From Clostridium sp. AM30-24 (GTDB taxonomy: Bacteria > Bacillota > Clostridia > Lachnospirales > Lachnospiraceae): 33,697 nucleotides of DNA. The stretch covers positions 540 through 34,236 of the forward strand of contig NZ_QUJB01000027.1 of assembly GCF_003480435.1 (NCBI RefSeq). Direction: 5' to 3'. A program made the position numbers and the translations under genes. The notes below the pieces were generated by a model. That model was not told where the DNA came from and ran no database searches. It saw only the letters and a program-made list of their open reading frames with translations. Shown here piece by piece: positions 21,531 to 30,271 of this stretch; position 1 is the first letter of the stretch; every line of letters starts with the position of its first letter.

Positions 21531-21740
21531 TATAATTTTTTAAACACTACATTCAAACAAGCCAATAAGCCAGAAGAAAAATACTACTTGCCCGAAAATA
21601 TGAATTCTAAATTCACAGAGCAGCAATTTTCCCTCTGGGTTTTGGAATAAATCAAGCGGAAAACATTTCCGCGGCGGCACATTGGGGGCACCACCTTGCG
21701 TCGCCTAATAAAAAGTTATTGATGCCTGAAAGGAGTTTTT

Positions 21741-22553
21741 ATGATGAAGACAGCATTAACGATCGCTGGAAGCGATTCCAGCGGAGGCGCCGGCATCCAG
21801 GCCGATTTAAAGACGATGATCGCAAACGGAGTATACGGAATGAGCGCGATCACAGCACTGACGGCCCAGAACACGACCGGCGTCCAGGGGATTTTCGAGG
21901 TAACACCGGAATTCCTGGAACAGGAGATCGACAGCGTATTTATGGACATCCGTCCGGACGCGGTAAAGATCGGAATGGTTTCTTCCGCGGGACTGATCAA
22001 GTCCATCGCAAAGAAGCTTCATGAACACAAAGCAGAAAATATCGTTGTGGACCCGGTCATGGTGGCGACAAGCGGATCAAAGCTGATCAGCGATGATGCC
22101 ATCGGCACATTAAAAGAATACCTGTTTCCGATGGCAGCAGTCCTGACCCCGAATATCCCGGAGACAGAGGTTTTATCGGGGATGGAAGTAAAGTCCGCCG
22201 AGGACATGATCGCGGCGGCAAAACAGATCAGTGAGACCTATCACTGTGCAGTCCTCTGCAAGGGCGGTCATCAGTTAAATGATGCCAACGACCTGTTATA
22301 CCGCGACGGCAGCTACCGCTGGTTCAACGGTAAGCGTATCGACAACCCGAACACCCACGGAACCGGCTGCACCTTATCGAGCGCCATCGCCTCCAATCTG
22401 GCGAAGGGTTATGACCTCGATACGGCGGTGGAACGCGCAAAGGCTTACATCTCCGGAGCGCTGGCAGCCATGCTGGATCTCGGACATGGATCCGGACCGA
22501 TGGATCACGGATTTGATTTTCGCGGAAAAGGATTTGCGGAGGAACAGGCATGA
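21741..22553 (+). CDS. thiD: Hydroxymethylpyrimidine/phosphomethylpyrimidine kinase
   Basis: 270-aa ribokinase-fold enzyme that phosphorylates HMP to HMP-P and then HMP-PP. Signatures are TIAGSDSSGGAGIQADLKT, ALTAQNTTGVQ, VKIGMVSS, VVDPVMVATSGSKL, VLTPNIPETEVLSG and the active-site NTHGTGCTLSSAIASNLA. AAAGGAG lies about 7 nt upstream. The last codons overlap tenA by ATGA, implying coupled translation. It supplies the pyrimidine half used by ThiE. Confidence 0.96.
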   Translation: MMKTALTIAGSDSSGGAGIQADLKTMIANGVYGMSAITALTAQNTTGVQGIFEVTPEFLEQEIDSVFMDIRPDAVKIGMVSSAGLIKSIAKKLHEHKAENIVVDPVMVATSGSKLISDDAIGTLKEYLFPMAAVLTPNIPETEVLSGMEVKSAEDMIAAAKQISETYHCAVLCKGGHQLNDANDLLYRDGSYRWFNGKRIDNPNTHGTGCTLSSAIASNLAKGYDLDTAVERAKAYISGALAAMLDLGHGSGPMDHGFDFRGKGFAEEQA

Positions 22554-23212
22554 CGATGACAGAACGCCTTTTAGAGGCAACAAAGGAGATCTGGGACGGC
22601 TATAACGAGACGCCTTTTGTAAAGGGAATCGCGGACGGCAGTCTGGATCATGAAAAATTCAAATATTATATGATACAGGATTATCTGTATCTTCTTGACT
22701 ATACAAAGGTATTTTCCATCGGAACGGCGAAGGCGAAAAACCTCGACGCTATGCGCCTGTTCGCGGGTTATACCCATTCGATCCTGGACGGTGAGATGGA
22801 TATCCACCGCGCGTACATGACGAGACTCGGAATCGCGAAGGAGGAGGCGGAGCAGACACCGGTCGCTCTTGATAATCTGTCCTATACCTCTTATATGCTT
22901 CGTGTCGCTTACGAGGAAGGAGAGGCGGAGGTCATGGCGGCGATCCTTTCCTGCGCGTTGAGCTATGAGTTTATCGCGAAGAAGATCCTTGCGGAGTATC
23001 CGGCTGCAGATAAGCATGAGTTCTATGGGGAATGGGTCAGCGGATATGCGTCCGATTCCTACCACGAGGACAATGAGGTGCTGGCAGACCTGATGAACCG
23101 CCTGACGGAGGACTATTCCGAGAAGCGGAAACAGCATCTCGTGGACATCTTTACAGCATGCTCCCGCTACGAGGCGGCATTCTGGGATATGGCATGGGAA
23201 ATGAGGCAGTAG
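22550..23212 (+). CDS. tenA: TenA family aminopyrimidine aminohydrolase (thiaminase II)
   Basis: 220 aa, all-helical. Residues match the characterised Bacillus enzyme by position: Asp44 and Tyr47 in IQDYLYLLDY, Cys135 and Tyr139 in ILSCALSYE, and a Glu near 208 in SRYEAAFWDM. The family hydrolyses the amino group of aminomethylpyrimidine, a breakdown product of thiamine, to yield HMP for re-use. It sits between thiD and the thiZXY uptake genes, consistent with import and salvage of degraded thiamine pyrimidine. Overlaps thiD by 4 nt; thiZ starts 1 nt after its stop. Confidence 0.95.
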   Translation: MTMTERLLEATKEIWDGYNETPFVKGIADGSLDHEKFKYYMIQDYLYLLDYTKVFSIGTAKAKNLDAMRLFAGYTHSILDGEMDIHRAYMTRLGIAKEEAEQTPVALDNLSYTSYMLRVAYEEGEAEVMAAILSCALSYEFIAKKILAEYPAADKHEFYGEWVSGYASDSYHEDNEVLADLMNRLTEDYSEKRKQHLVDIFTACSRYEAAFWDMAWEMRQ

Positions 23213-23213
23213 G

Positions 23214-23966
23214 ATGCTGAAATTTGACAATGTAAGCTTTCAATATGATGTGGAAGATTTCTCCATCATTGACCACCTTTCCTTCGATGTACAGGACGGG
23301 GAATTCGTGTCCGTCATCGGCGCTTCCGGCTGTGGTAAGAGTACGATCTTCCGGCTTGTGAACAAGCTTCTTCTGCCGGCTTCCGGCGAGATCCTGGTGG
23401 ACGGAGAGTCCATTGAGAGGAAGAGAAACTACTGTGGATACATGCCGCAGCAGGATCTTTTATTTCCATGGCGGACCGTGAGGGAGAATCTCCTGCTGCC
23501 GATGGAGATCCGGGGCGGATATTCGAAAACGGAGATGAGAGAGAAAGCGGACGCGGCGCTCGAATCTGTTGGTCTTAAGGACTGGGGTGACAAGATGCCG
23601 AAGGAGCTTTCCGGCGGCATGCGCCAGAGAGCGGCGTTTGCGAGAACGGTGCTCACGGGTTCCGACCTTCTGCTCCTCGATGAGCCATTTTCAGCCCTCG
23701 ATTATCTGACGAGGATCTCCATGCGGGAATGGCTTTTAGAGCAGTGGGAGAGGGAGAAAAAGACAGTCCTTTTTATCACGCACGATGTGGAGGAAGCGGT
23801 CTTTTTGTCCAGCCGGATCCTGGTTGTAGAGGAATCACCGATCACCCATCTACGGTCCATTGATGTTCCGGCAGAATATCCGAGATCCAGGGACGAGCTT
23901 CGGAAACCGGAGATACTGTCCCTGAAGGAGGAGCTGATCGGTATGCTGAGGAAGGAGACGTCATGA
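23214..23966 (+). CDS. thiZ: ABC transporter ATPase for thiamine pyrimidine precursor
   Basis: 250 aa. Walker A GASGCGKS, Q-loop MPQQDLLFPWRTVRENLLLP, signature LSGGMRQRAAFARTVL, Walker B LLLLDEPFSALD and H-loop ITHDVEEA. This is the nitrate/taurine/ThiZ branch of ABC ATPases. Genes are packed tenA-thiZ-thiX with 1-nt spacing and a 4-nt overlap. The assignment to thiamine precursor uptake rests on operon context and the ThiY-like binding protein. Confidence 0.92.
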   Translation: MLKFDNVSFQYDVEDFSIIDHLSFDVQDGEFVSVIGASGCGKSTIFRLVNKLLLPASGEILVDGESIERKRNYCGYMPQQDLLFPWRTVRENLLLPMEIRGGYSKTEMREKADAALESVGLKDWGDKMPKELSGGMRQRAAFARTVLTGSDLLLLDEPFSALDYLTRISMREWLLEQWEREKKTVLFITHDVEEAVFLSSRILVVEESPITHLRSIDVPAEYPRSRDELRKPEILSLKEELIGMLRKETS

Positions 23967-24775
23967 GTAAGAAGATGAAGAAGGATCATGCGCGGGTTCC
24001 TTCCGGGGCTTCGCGCGGACAGACCCATAATTTTTTGAGTACGAATCTTCCGGCGGCGATTCTGGTGGCAGCTCTGCTGATCTTCTGGCAGGCGGCGGCT
24101 ATGGGAATCGACGCGGCGTATATCCTGCCGTCACCGACCCAGGTGGTGGTACGGCTCTGGGAGCTTAGAGGTCCGTTATTTAAGGCACACCTTCCGGCAA
24201 CGATGTCGGTGGTGGGGATCGGACTTCTGATCTCCATTATTCTTGGCCTTGGTCTGGCCGTTCTGATGGATGCCAGCGAGACAGCGGAAAAGGCACTTTA
24301 TCCGCTTATCATCGCGTCCCAGACGATCCCGACGACAGCTCTGGCACCGCTTTTTGTACTCTGGTTCGGATATACGATCTGGAGCAAGGTGCTTGTGACG
24401 GTGCTGATCACATTTTTCCCGATCGCGATCACGGTATTCGACGGATTTAAGTCGGTGAAGACGGAGATGGAAGAGCTCTTGTTTACCTTTGGCGCGGATA
24501 AACGCCAGATTTTTATGAAGTTAAAGGTTCCGGCTGTCCTGCCCTGCTTTTTCTCAGCGATCAAGATGGCAGTCCCGTTATCGATCATCGGAGCGGCCAT
24601 CGGTGAATGGCTGGGAGCTCAAAGTGGACTTGGATACTTCAGCAGGAGAATGATGACACAGCTTGATGGAGCCGGAGTGTTCGCACCGATCTTATTGTTA
24701 TCGGTGGCGGCGATGGCGGCTGTCTGGGTGGTCACACTGCTTGAAAAACGGATCATTCACTGGAGAAATGAATAA
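23963..24775 (+). CDS. thiX: ABC transporter permease for thiamine pyrimidine precursor
   Basis: 270 aa, about six hydrophobic segments. The basic soluble N-terminus is followed by the family's AAYILPSPTQVVVRLWEL, IASQTIPTTALAPLFVLWFG and the EAA-like loop FGADKRQIFMKLKVPAVLP. SsuC/TauC-like permease of the ThiX group. The start overlaps thiZ by ATGA. About 100 nt separate it from thiY, and that gap contains a long hairpin. Confidence 0.92.
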   Translation: MSKKMKKDHARVPSGASRGQTHNFLSTNLPAAILVAALLIFWQAAAMGIDAAYILPSPTQVVVRLWELRGPLFKAHLPATMSVVGIGLLISIILGLGLAVLMDASETAEKALYPLIIASQTIPTTALAPLFVLWFGYTIWSKVLVTVLITFFPIAITVFDGFKSVKTEMEELLFTFGADKRQIFMKLKVPAVLPCFFSAIKMAVPLSIIGAAIGEWLGAQSGLGYFSRRMMTQLDGAGVFAPILLLSVAAMAAVWVVTLLEKRIIHWRNE

Positions 24776-24787
24776 AACGCAGAAAAA

Positions 24788-24835
24788 CTGCCTGAGAGAA
24801 TGGATGTCAGAGCCAGTTCTGAATCCGGCAGGCAG
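24788..24835 (+). promoter_or_regulatory. Intercistronic hairpin between thiX and thiY
   Basis: Nested arms CTGCCTG/CAGGCAG (24788-24794 with 24829-24835), GGAT/ATCC and CAGA/TCTG around a 6-nt loop. No T-run follows, so it is probably a processing or stability element that favours the binding-protein message. Confidence 0.5.
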
Positions 24836-24878
24836 AGCGAGAAACAATATCAGGAGTTTGATAACGAAAGGAAATGAC

Positions 24879-25958
24879 ATGAAAAAAGGAATGAGAATCG
24901 CTGCAGCGGTGATGGCTGCGGCTTTCAGTATGACAGTACTTGCAGGATGCGGTAAGAGCGAGACAAAGACAGCGGAGACGACGGCAGCGGCTTCAGCGGA
25001 CAACAGCAGCGCGGTGGAGACAACAGCAGCTTCCGGTGAGAAAAAGGATCTCCGTGAGGTCAACGTGGTATTGGACTGGTATCCGAACGCGATCCACACC
25101 TTTATCTACACCGCCATCGAGCGCGGATATTATGCGGAAGAGGGACTTGATGTGAAGGTCCGCTTCCCTGCGAATGCGAATGACGCGCTGGCACTTGTCG
25201 CTGCCGGCAAGGCGGAGATCGGAATGTATTATCAGCAGGATGTGATCCAGGCAGTTGCAAATCAGGGAACGAAGATCAAGTCCATCGGCGCGATCGTGCA
25301 GTCTCCGTTGAGCATTGTACTTTCTTTAAAGGATAAGAACATTACAAGTCCGTCCGATCTTGTCGGAAAGACAGTTGGATACGGCGGAACAGCTCTCAGT
25401 GAGTCCATTGTGAAGACCATGATGGAGTATGTGGGCGCGGACGCGTCAGATGTAAATCTGATCGACGTTGGATTTGACCTGATGAGCTCCATGACTACAG
25501 GCAACGTGGATGCCACCATCGGCTGTCTTGTGAACCATGAGGTTCCGCAGCTGGAGGAAGAGGGCTTTGATGTCAACTATTTTATGGCAAACGGGTATGG
25601 CATTCCGAATTATTATGAGGAAGTGTTCCTCGCGAACAATGATCTGATCGAGAGTGAGCCGGAGATCTTAAAGGGCTTCCTTCGGGCTTCCGCAAAGGGC
25701 TTTGAGGATTTCAAGAATGATCCGGACGGCTGCCTCGCGATCCTCATGAACAACCAGAACGAGGAGAATTTCCCGCTGACACAGAGTGTTGAGGAGAAGT
25801 CCTGTGAGACTCTGCTGCCGCTTATGGAGACGGAGGAGGTTCCGTTCCTGACACAGACGGAGGAGTGCTGGCAGGAGAACATCGACTGGATGCTTGAGAG
25901 TGGACTGATCGATCAGAAGGTTGAGGTTTCTGATGTGATGGTGGACCTCGGGGAGTAG
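24879..25958 (+). CDS. thiY: Thiamine pyrimidine precursor-binding lipoprotein (NMT1/THI5-like)
   Basis: 359 aa. Signal peptide with lipobox (MTVLAGCGKS), an Ala/Thr/Ser-rich linker, then an NMT1/ThiY periplasmic-binding fold: VNVVLDWYPNAIHTFIYTAI, GLDVKVRFPANANDALALVA, AEIGMYYQQDVIQA and GKTVGYGGTALSESIVKTMM. ThiY proteins bind formyl-aminopyrimidine or HMP-like compounds for the ThiXZ transporter. ATG 24879 has AAAGGA 6 nt upstream. Ends the thiamine operon; a terminator follows at 25989. Confidence 0.93.
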   Translation: MKKGMRIAAAVMAAAFSMTVLAGCGKSETKTAETTAAASADNSSAVETTAASGEKKDLREVNVVLDWYPNAIHTFIYTAIERGYYAEEGLDVKVRFPANANDALALVAAGKAEIGMYYQQDVIQAVANQGTKIKSIGAIVQSPLSIVLSLKDKNITSPSDLVGKTVGYGGTALSESIVKTMMEYVGADASDVNLIDVGFDLMSSMTTGNVDATIGCLVNHEVPQLEEEGFDVNYFMANGYGIPNYYEEVFLANNDLIESEPEILKGFLRASAKGFEDFKNDPDGCLAILMNNQNEENFPLTQSVEEKSCETLLPLMETEEVPFLTQTEECWQENIDWMLESGLIDQKVEVSDVMVDLGE

Positions 25959-25988
25959 GTTCCTTGGGGAAATCTTATAGGAATTGAG

Positions 25989-26029
25989 AAATACCGGGAT
26001 GGCGGGGAGACTGCTGTTCCGGTATTTTT
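25989..26029 (+). terminator. Intrinsic terminator after thiY
   Basis: AATACCGG (25990-25997) pairs with CCGGTATT (26019-26026) and is followed by T. It ends the thiE-thiY transcript. Confidence 0.85.
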
Positions 26030-26140
26030 GTTGGTTTGAATCAGGCACCCGGTTCCGGAGGCTGACCTGCGCTGGGGATTGAAGGCGTAAGGATAGACCT
26101 GGAGGATGTATGATCTGGTTGTTACTGTGGGAAAGAACGC

Positions 26141-26169
26141 TTGTTCATATGAAAGATATGTATTATAAT
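26141..26169 (+). promoter_or_regulatory. Promoter of the MFS gene
   Basis: TTGTTC (26141-26146), 17-nt spacer, TATAAT (26164-26169). It gives a leader of about 135 nt before the MFS start; I see no recognised element in the 26030-26310 spacer besides this promoter. Confidence 0.7.
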
Positions 26170-26310
26170 TGGGATTAGATAACGTTTTACGAGGAAGAAA
26201 GAGATACCTGGATGGAGGAAACTGTACTGTTTCGGTTTTTGAAAATCAGGCATCCGCGTCCAGCGGCAGTCTTGTGCTGGATATTGACGAGATTGAATGG
26301 GAGGAAGGTT

Positions 26311-27531
26311 ATGACAGAACAGATGAAGAAGGAGCGGGCAAGGCGGCTGTTTTTGATTGCTTTCGTGTTATTTACGTTTGCGAACGGATTTGGCGGCAGT
26401 ATTATCTCGAACTATTTTAAGGGCGTGTATCAGGTGGACTCGGTGCAGAGGGGGCTTTTGGAGATTCCGAGGGAGCTGCCGGGAGTTGTGGGAGTGTTTG
26501 TGATCGCGGCACTGTCGGGATGTGGGAATCTGACGTTGGCGATGATCAGTTTCTGCCTGTACGCGGTGGGAATGTTTGTCCTTGGTCTTTTATCTCCGGG
26601 ATATCTCTTAATGCAGCTGTTTGTGTTTACCTATTCTCTCGGGGATCATATTGTCATGCCGGTCCGGGATGCGATCGCGATGGATCTCGCGGATGAGGGG
26701 AAGACGGGAACATTTCTCGGAAAATACCGGGGATATGCGACGATGGGGTCCATGGCGGCATCATTGCTTGTATTTATCGGGTTCCGGTACGGGGCGTTCT
26801 GGTTCCGGGCGGACAGATCGATCGTTCCGTCGTTCTGCGTGTCACTTGTAGTCGTTGCGGCGGCGTTATTCTTCCTGTGGAGACTGAGAAGAGAGGTTCC
26901 AGCCCTTGATGTGCGGAAGCATGATGAGAAGAAAAAAGGACTGCCGCTTAAGAAGAAATACATTCCTTATTATATCGTTACAGGAGTTTATGGTTTCCAG
27001 AAACGGATGCGTCTGGTGTTTGCACCGTGGATCATTATCGAGCTCCTTGCGATGGGGGCAGATACGGTGGCGCTTCTTGGAATCGCGGCGCATTTTGGCA
27101 GCAGTATGATTGCTCCGCAGATCGGAAAATTTCTTGACCGGTATGGTGTGAAAAAGGGACTTGTTCTGGAGAGTGTGACGATCGGGGCGATCTTTCTGTA
27201 TGCGGCCTGGGCAGTCCATGGGATCACGTCAGGTGTGTTTACGGGGAGAGTGGAGCAGATCTTTGCGTTCACGGCATATATTTTTATTATGATCGCAGAT
27301 CATTTTAACGCGGTTCATGTGATGTTAATGAAAAAACTCAGCGACTCTCCGGCGGACGTGATGGAGAACCTGTCCTTCGGCCTGAGTGTGGATCATGTGC
27401 TGGCAGTGACGGTCTCCGGGCTTTTAGGCGCTGTCTGGAAGTTTGTCGGTCCGGAGTGGGTGTTTGTATTGGGAGCAGCGGTCTGCCTGGTGCATTTCGG
27501 GGTGGCTGTGTGGCTTGGAAAGAGAGCATGA
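26311..27531 (+). CDS. MFS family transporter
   Basis: 406 aa with about 12 hydrophobic segments. It has a short basic head (MTEQMKKERARRL), FVLFTFANGFGGSIISNYF in the first helix, a cytoplasmic loop GKYRGYATMGSM after helices 4-5 and a mid-loop rich in Lys/Arg (VRKHDEKKKGLPLKKKY), the usual six-plus-six layout. The substrate is not evident. ATG 26311 is chosen for GGGAGGAAGG immediately upstream; frames extend to 26212 without a ribosome site. It has its own promoter and lies after the thiamine terminator, so a thiamine role is not supported. Confidence 0.85.
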   Translation: MTEQMKKERARRLFLIAFVLFTFANGFGGSIISNYFKGVYQVDSVQRGLLEIPRELPGVVGVFVIAALSGCGNLTLAMISFCLYAVGMFVLGLLSPGYLLMQLFVFTYSLGDHIVMPVRDAIAMDLADEGKTGTFLGKYRGYATMGSMAASLLVFIGFRYGAFWFRADRSIVPSFCVSLVVVAAALFFLWRLRREVPALDVRKHDEKKKGLPLKKKYIPYYIVTGVYGFQKRMRLVFAPWIIIELLAMGADTVALLGIAAHFGSSMIAPQIGKFLDRYGVKKGLVLESVTIGAIFLYAAWAVHGITSGVFTGRVEQIFAFTAYIFIMIADHFNAVHVMLMKKLSDSPADVMENLSFGLSVDHVLAVTVSGLLGAVWKFVGPEWVFVLGAAVCLVHFGVAVWLGKRA

Positions 27532-27585
27532 TAAAGAAGACACAAAATAGCTGGCGGATATGATAAATTTAAGGAGAAACAGAAT

Positions 27586-28122
27586 ATGATCTTTGTATCG
27601 CACTATGATTCACCGCTTGGAATGATCTATATGGCGGCAGATAAAGATGGATTAAAGGGAGTCTGGTTCGAGGGGCAGAAGTATTTTGCTTCCGGGTTAA
27701 AAGAGAACGGGACAGAGGAGAAGGAAACTCCTGTCTTGAAGAGGACGAGAGAGTGGCTGGATCTTTATTTCGCAGGGAAAGATCCGGAGTTTCTTCCACC
27801 GCTGGCGCCGGACGGATCAGAATTCCGGAAAGAGGTCTGGAAGCTCCTGCTTACGATCCCATACGGGAAGACGATGACTTACGGAGAAATCGGCAGAAAA
27901 ATTGCTGAGATGACAGGAAAGAAGAATATGTCAGCCCAGGCTGTCGGAGGCGCAGTCGGCCACAATCCGATCTCGATCCTGATTCCATGCCACCGGGTGG
28001 TCGGAACGAACGGTAGTCTCACCGGGTATGCGGGCGGAATTGAGAAGAAGATCGGGCTTTTGAAACTGGAACAGACGGACATGTCCGGGATGTTTGTGCC
28101 GAAGAAAGGGACGGCGCTGTAG
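27586..28122 (+). CDS. ogt: Methylated-DNA--protein-cysteine methyltransferase
   Basis: 178 aa suicide DNA-repair enzyme that takes the alkyl group from O6-alkylguanine onto its own cysteine. The active site ILIPCHRVVG is intact, preceded by the helix-turn-helix and Arg-finger region SEFRKEVWKLLLTIPYGKTMTYGEI and AVGGAVGHNPI, and followed by LTGYAGGIEKKIGLLKLE. AAGGAGA lies about 9 nt upstream of the ATG. A terminator follows 78 nt after the stop. Confidence 0.95.
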   Translation: MIFVSHYDSPLGMIYMAADKDGLKGVWFEGQKYFASGLKENGTEEKETPVLKRTREWLDLYFAGKDPEFLPPLAPDGSEFRKEVWKLLLTIPYGKTMTYGEIGRKIAEMTGKKNMSAQAVGGAVGHNPISILIPCHRVVGTNGSLTGYAGGIEKKIGLLKLEQTDMSGMFVPKKGTAL

Positions 28123-28199
28123 TTGAGAAGTGCTGTATGTTCGCGTGTATGGTTTCGTCTTCTGAGCTGTGAACAAAATATGCAGTAACATACGAAATG

Positions 28200-28247
28200 A
28201 CGGGTGTAGTGTAGAAATGTGAAAATTTTGCATTACACCTGTTTTTT
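28200..28247 (+). terminator. Intrinsic terminator after ogt
   Basis: ACGGGTGTAGTG (28200-28211) pairs with CATTACACCTGT (28231-28242), two G-U pairs, then six T. Confidence 0.85.
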
Positions 28248-28257
28248 ATGATATTAT
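28228..28257 (+). promoter_or_regulatory. Possible promoter overlapping the ogt terminator
   Basis: TTGCAT (28228-28233), 18-nt spacer, TATTAT (28252-28257), 36 nt before the next gene. Overlap with the terminator arm makes this tentative. Confidence 0.4.
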
Positions 28258-28293
28258 GGTAGCGGAAGAATCTAGATTGCGTTGAGGTGCGGC

Positions 28294-28809
28294 ATGAAGA
28301 TACAGAAAAAATGGCTCTATATACTGCTGACTGCAGCAGGTGTGTTCGGTGTGGTCACAATTCTCTTTTTTTCAGGCGAAAAATGGCTGCGTGATGGCTG
28401 GTATTATATCCCTGACAGGGCGATCGCCATTGCACTTGGGTTCTGCGTGTTCTGGCAGATCGTGCTGACAGCGGGGACATGTTTTTTTCTGGCGTGGATC
28501 AGAAAGAAATTCGACGGCTGGATGAGAATGATTATCAGGGTACCGGTGATCGTGGCGGCGGTATTTCTGTTCCTGTTTTTGGCATGGAACTGGTTTCTTT
28601 ACAGTCTTGGATCTGAGCAGAAAGTGGAGCAGTATGATGAACACATTGCCCTGTATGTAACGAATACATTTGTGAGAACGAGATTCCGGTATCCGCATTA
28701 TATGTATGAGGAAAACTGGCTGTTTATGAGGAGCCTGAGTGATGAGGAGCAGCAGGAAGCTGTTTTACAGTACGGAGATCCGGATGATTATTACAGGGAA
28801 TATCATTAA
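28294..28809 (+). CDS. Membrane protein of unknown function
   Basis: 171 aa. Three hydrophobic segments (YILLTAAGVFGVVTILFF; IALGFCVFWQIVLTAGTCFF; VPVIVAAVFLFLFLAWNWF) are followed by a C-terminal soluble domain of about 65 residues rich in aromatic and acidic side chains, ending DPDDYYREYH. I recognise no family. The start is the ATG at 28294 with GAGGTG just upstream rather than the TTG at 28282. Confidence 0.7.
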   Translation: MKIQKKWLYILLTAAGVFGVVTILFFSGEKWLRDGWYYIPDRAIAIALGFCVFWQIVLTAGTCFFLAWIRKKFDGWMRMIIRVPVIVAAVFLFLFLAWNWFLYSLGSEQKVEQYDEHIALYVTNTFVRTRFRYPHYMYEENWLFMRSLSDEEQQEAVLQYGDPDDYYREYH

Positions 28810-28882
28810 CGGCAGACGCAGATATGCGACGGAAGAAAAACTGCAGTTGGAGAGTTATGTGATTCAGAAAGGAAAATAAACG

Positions 28883-30094
28883 ATGCGATATTTAAAACCA
28901 CATTTTTACGATAAATTTGTCTGTACGGCCGGAGACTGCCCGGATACCTGCTGTGCGGGATGGCAGATCATGATTGATGATGCTTCTCTGGAGAAGTATA
29001 AAAACGTGCAGGGGGAGTTTGGAAAACGCCTGCATAATTCGATCAACTGGGAAGAGGAGTGCTTCTGTCAGAATGAACGGCGGTGCGCATTTTTGAATGA
29101 TGAGAATCTGTGTGATCTCTATAAGGCACTGGGACCGGACGCGCTCTGCGATACCTGCCGCCTTTATCCGAGACACACGGAGGAATTTGAGGGACTTAGG
29201 GAATTATCCCTGTCCCTTTCCTGCCCGGAGGCGGCGAAGATCATTCTTTCCTGCAAGGAGCCGGTCCGGTTTCTTGAGGAGGAGACGGACGAGGAGGATG
29301 ATTTTGACGAGTTTGATTTTATGATGTTTTCGAGGCTGGAAGACACCAGAGATGTTCTTTTCTCTGTTTTACAGGATCGAAATCTGCCGCTGACACTGCG
29401 TATGGCAGCGTGCGAGCAGCTGGCGGAGAGATACCAGATCTGTATGGAGGAAGGAAGAGAGTTTGAGATCGATGATCTGCTTCAGGAATGCGAACGCCAT
29501 CACAGGGAGGGAACCTTGCGGGAGTTTATATCGGAAAGTCTCTCAGAAAAGGGCGTGGATGCGGCATCTTTTCATCAGTGGGAGTGGCAGAAGGAAGAAC
29601 TTCAGGTGCTTTATGGCCTGGAACGTCTGCGTCCGGAGTGGGATCAGGTGCTTGACGGAGCGGAAAAGCGGCTGTATCAGGGAAGCAAAGAGGAATATTT
29701 TAAGATCTGTGAGGAATTTCACCGGATGTATGGGGCGATGAGCAGCCATAAAGAAGAGTGGGAAAATCTGGGCGAACAGCTTTTAATGTTCTTTGTCTAT
29801 ACATATTTCTGCGGGGCAGTCTATGACGATATGGTCTGTTCCAAGATGGAGCTGGCGCTGTTCTCTGTCCGGTGGATTCAGGAATTTCTGATCGTCCGGT
29901 GGCTGGAAAATGGGAAGAAGCTGTCCATGCAGGATGTGGAGGAGCTCTCCTGGCGGTACGCGAGGGAGATCGAGCACTCCGATGATAACCTGAATGCGCT
30001 GGAGGACTGGCTGTTTGGGATGTATGCGCCGGAAGGATGCCTGCTGGAGGAAGAGAGGAAGCTTTTTGCAAAAGAGGACCGGGTGGGAGATTGA
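28883..30094 (+). CDS. fliB: FliB family protein (flagellin lysine-N-methylase-like)
   Basis: 403 aa. The N-terminus has the family's cysteine cluster (CTAGDCPDTCCAGWQI, later ERRCAFL, LCDLY and LCDTCRLYPR), which ligates an Fe-S cluster in FliB-like and YkgJ-like proteins. The remainder is helical and acidic (EEETDEEDDFDEFD near residue 137). In Salmonella, FliB methylates flagellin lysines. No flagellin or motility gene occurs in this window, and the family is common as a stand-alone gene in Clostridia, so the substrate here is unknown. GAAAGGA precedes the ATG by about 8 nt. Confidence 0.85.
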   Translation: MRYLKPHFYDKFVCTAGDCPDTCCAGWQIMIDDASLEKYKNVQGEFGKRLHNSINWEEECFCQNERRCAFLNDENLCDLYKALGPDALCDTCRLYPRHTEEFEGLRELSLSLSCPEAAKIILSCKEPVRFLEEETDEEDDFDEFDFMMFSRLEDTRDVLFSVLQDRNLPLTLRMAACEQLAERYQICMEEGREFEIDDLLQECERHHREGTLREFISESLSEKGVDAASFHQWEWQKEELQVLYGLERLRPEWDQVLDGAEKRLYQGSKEEYFKICEEFHRMYGAMSSHKEEWENLGEQLLMFFVYTYFCGAVYDDMVCSKMELALFSVRWIQEFLIVRWLENGKKLSMQDVEELSWRYAREIEHSDDNLNALEDWLFGMYAPEGCLLEEERKLFAKEDRVGD

Positions 30095-30192
30095 AAAGAA
30101 AGGCTTTTGTAGATGTAGCAAAGAATAACTTACAGACAATTAACTAAAATATAAATAATATATTACGAATTATAAAGATAAATGGAAGTATA

Positions 30193-30220
30193 TTGAAAAA
30201 AACATGAATTGCAATATAAT
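30193..30220 (+). promoter_or_regulatory. Promoter of the small-membrane-protein cluster
   Basis: TTGAAA (30193-30198), 16-nt spacer, TATAAT (30215-30220). It marks the start of the AT-rich region. Confidence 0.7.
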
Positions 30221-30271
30221 TTAAATAAGAGAAGATCGACTGACAGCCTGTACCGAGAGAAGAGGACCTCT

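Noticed and set aside
26169..26420. 83-aa acidic frame overlapping the MFS start
   Set aside because: It overlaps the first helix of the MFS gene in another frame, starts at the last base of the -10 box and has no ribosome site.
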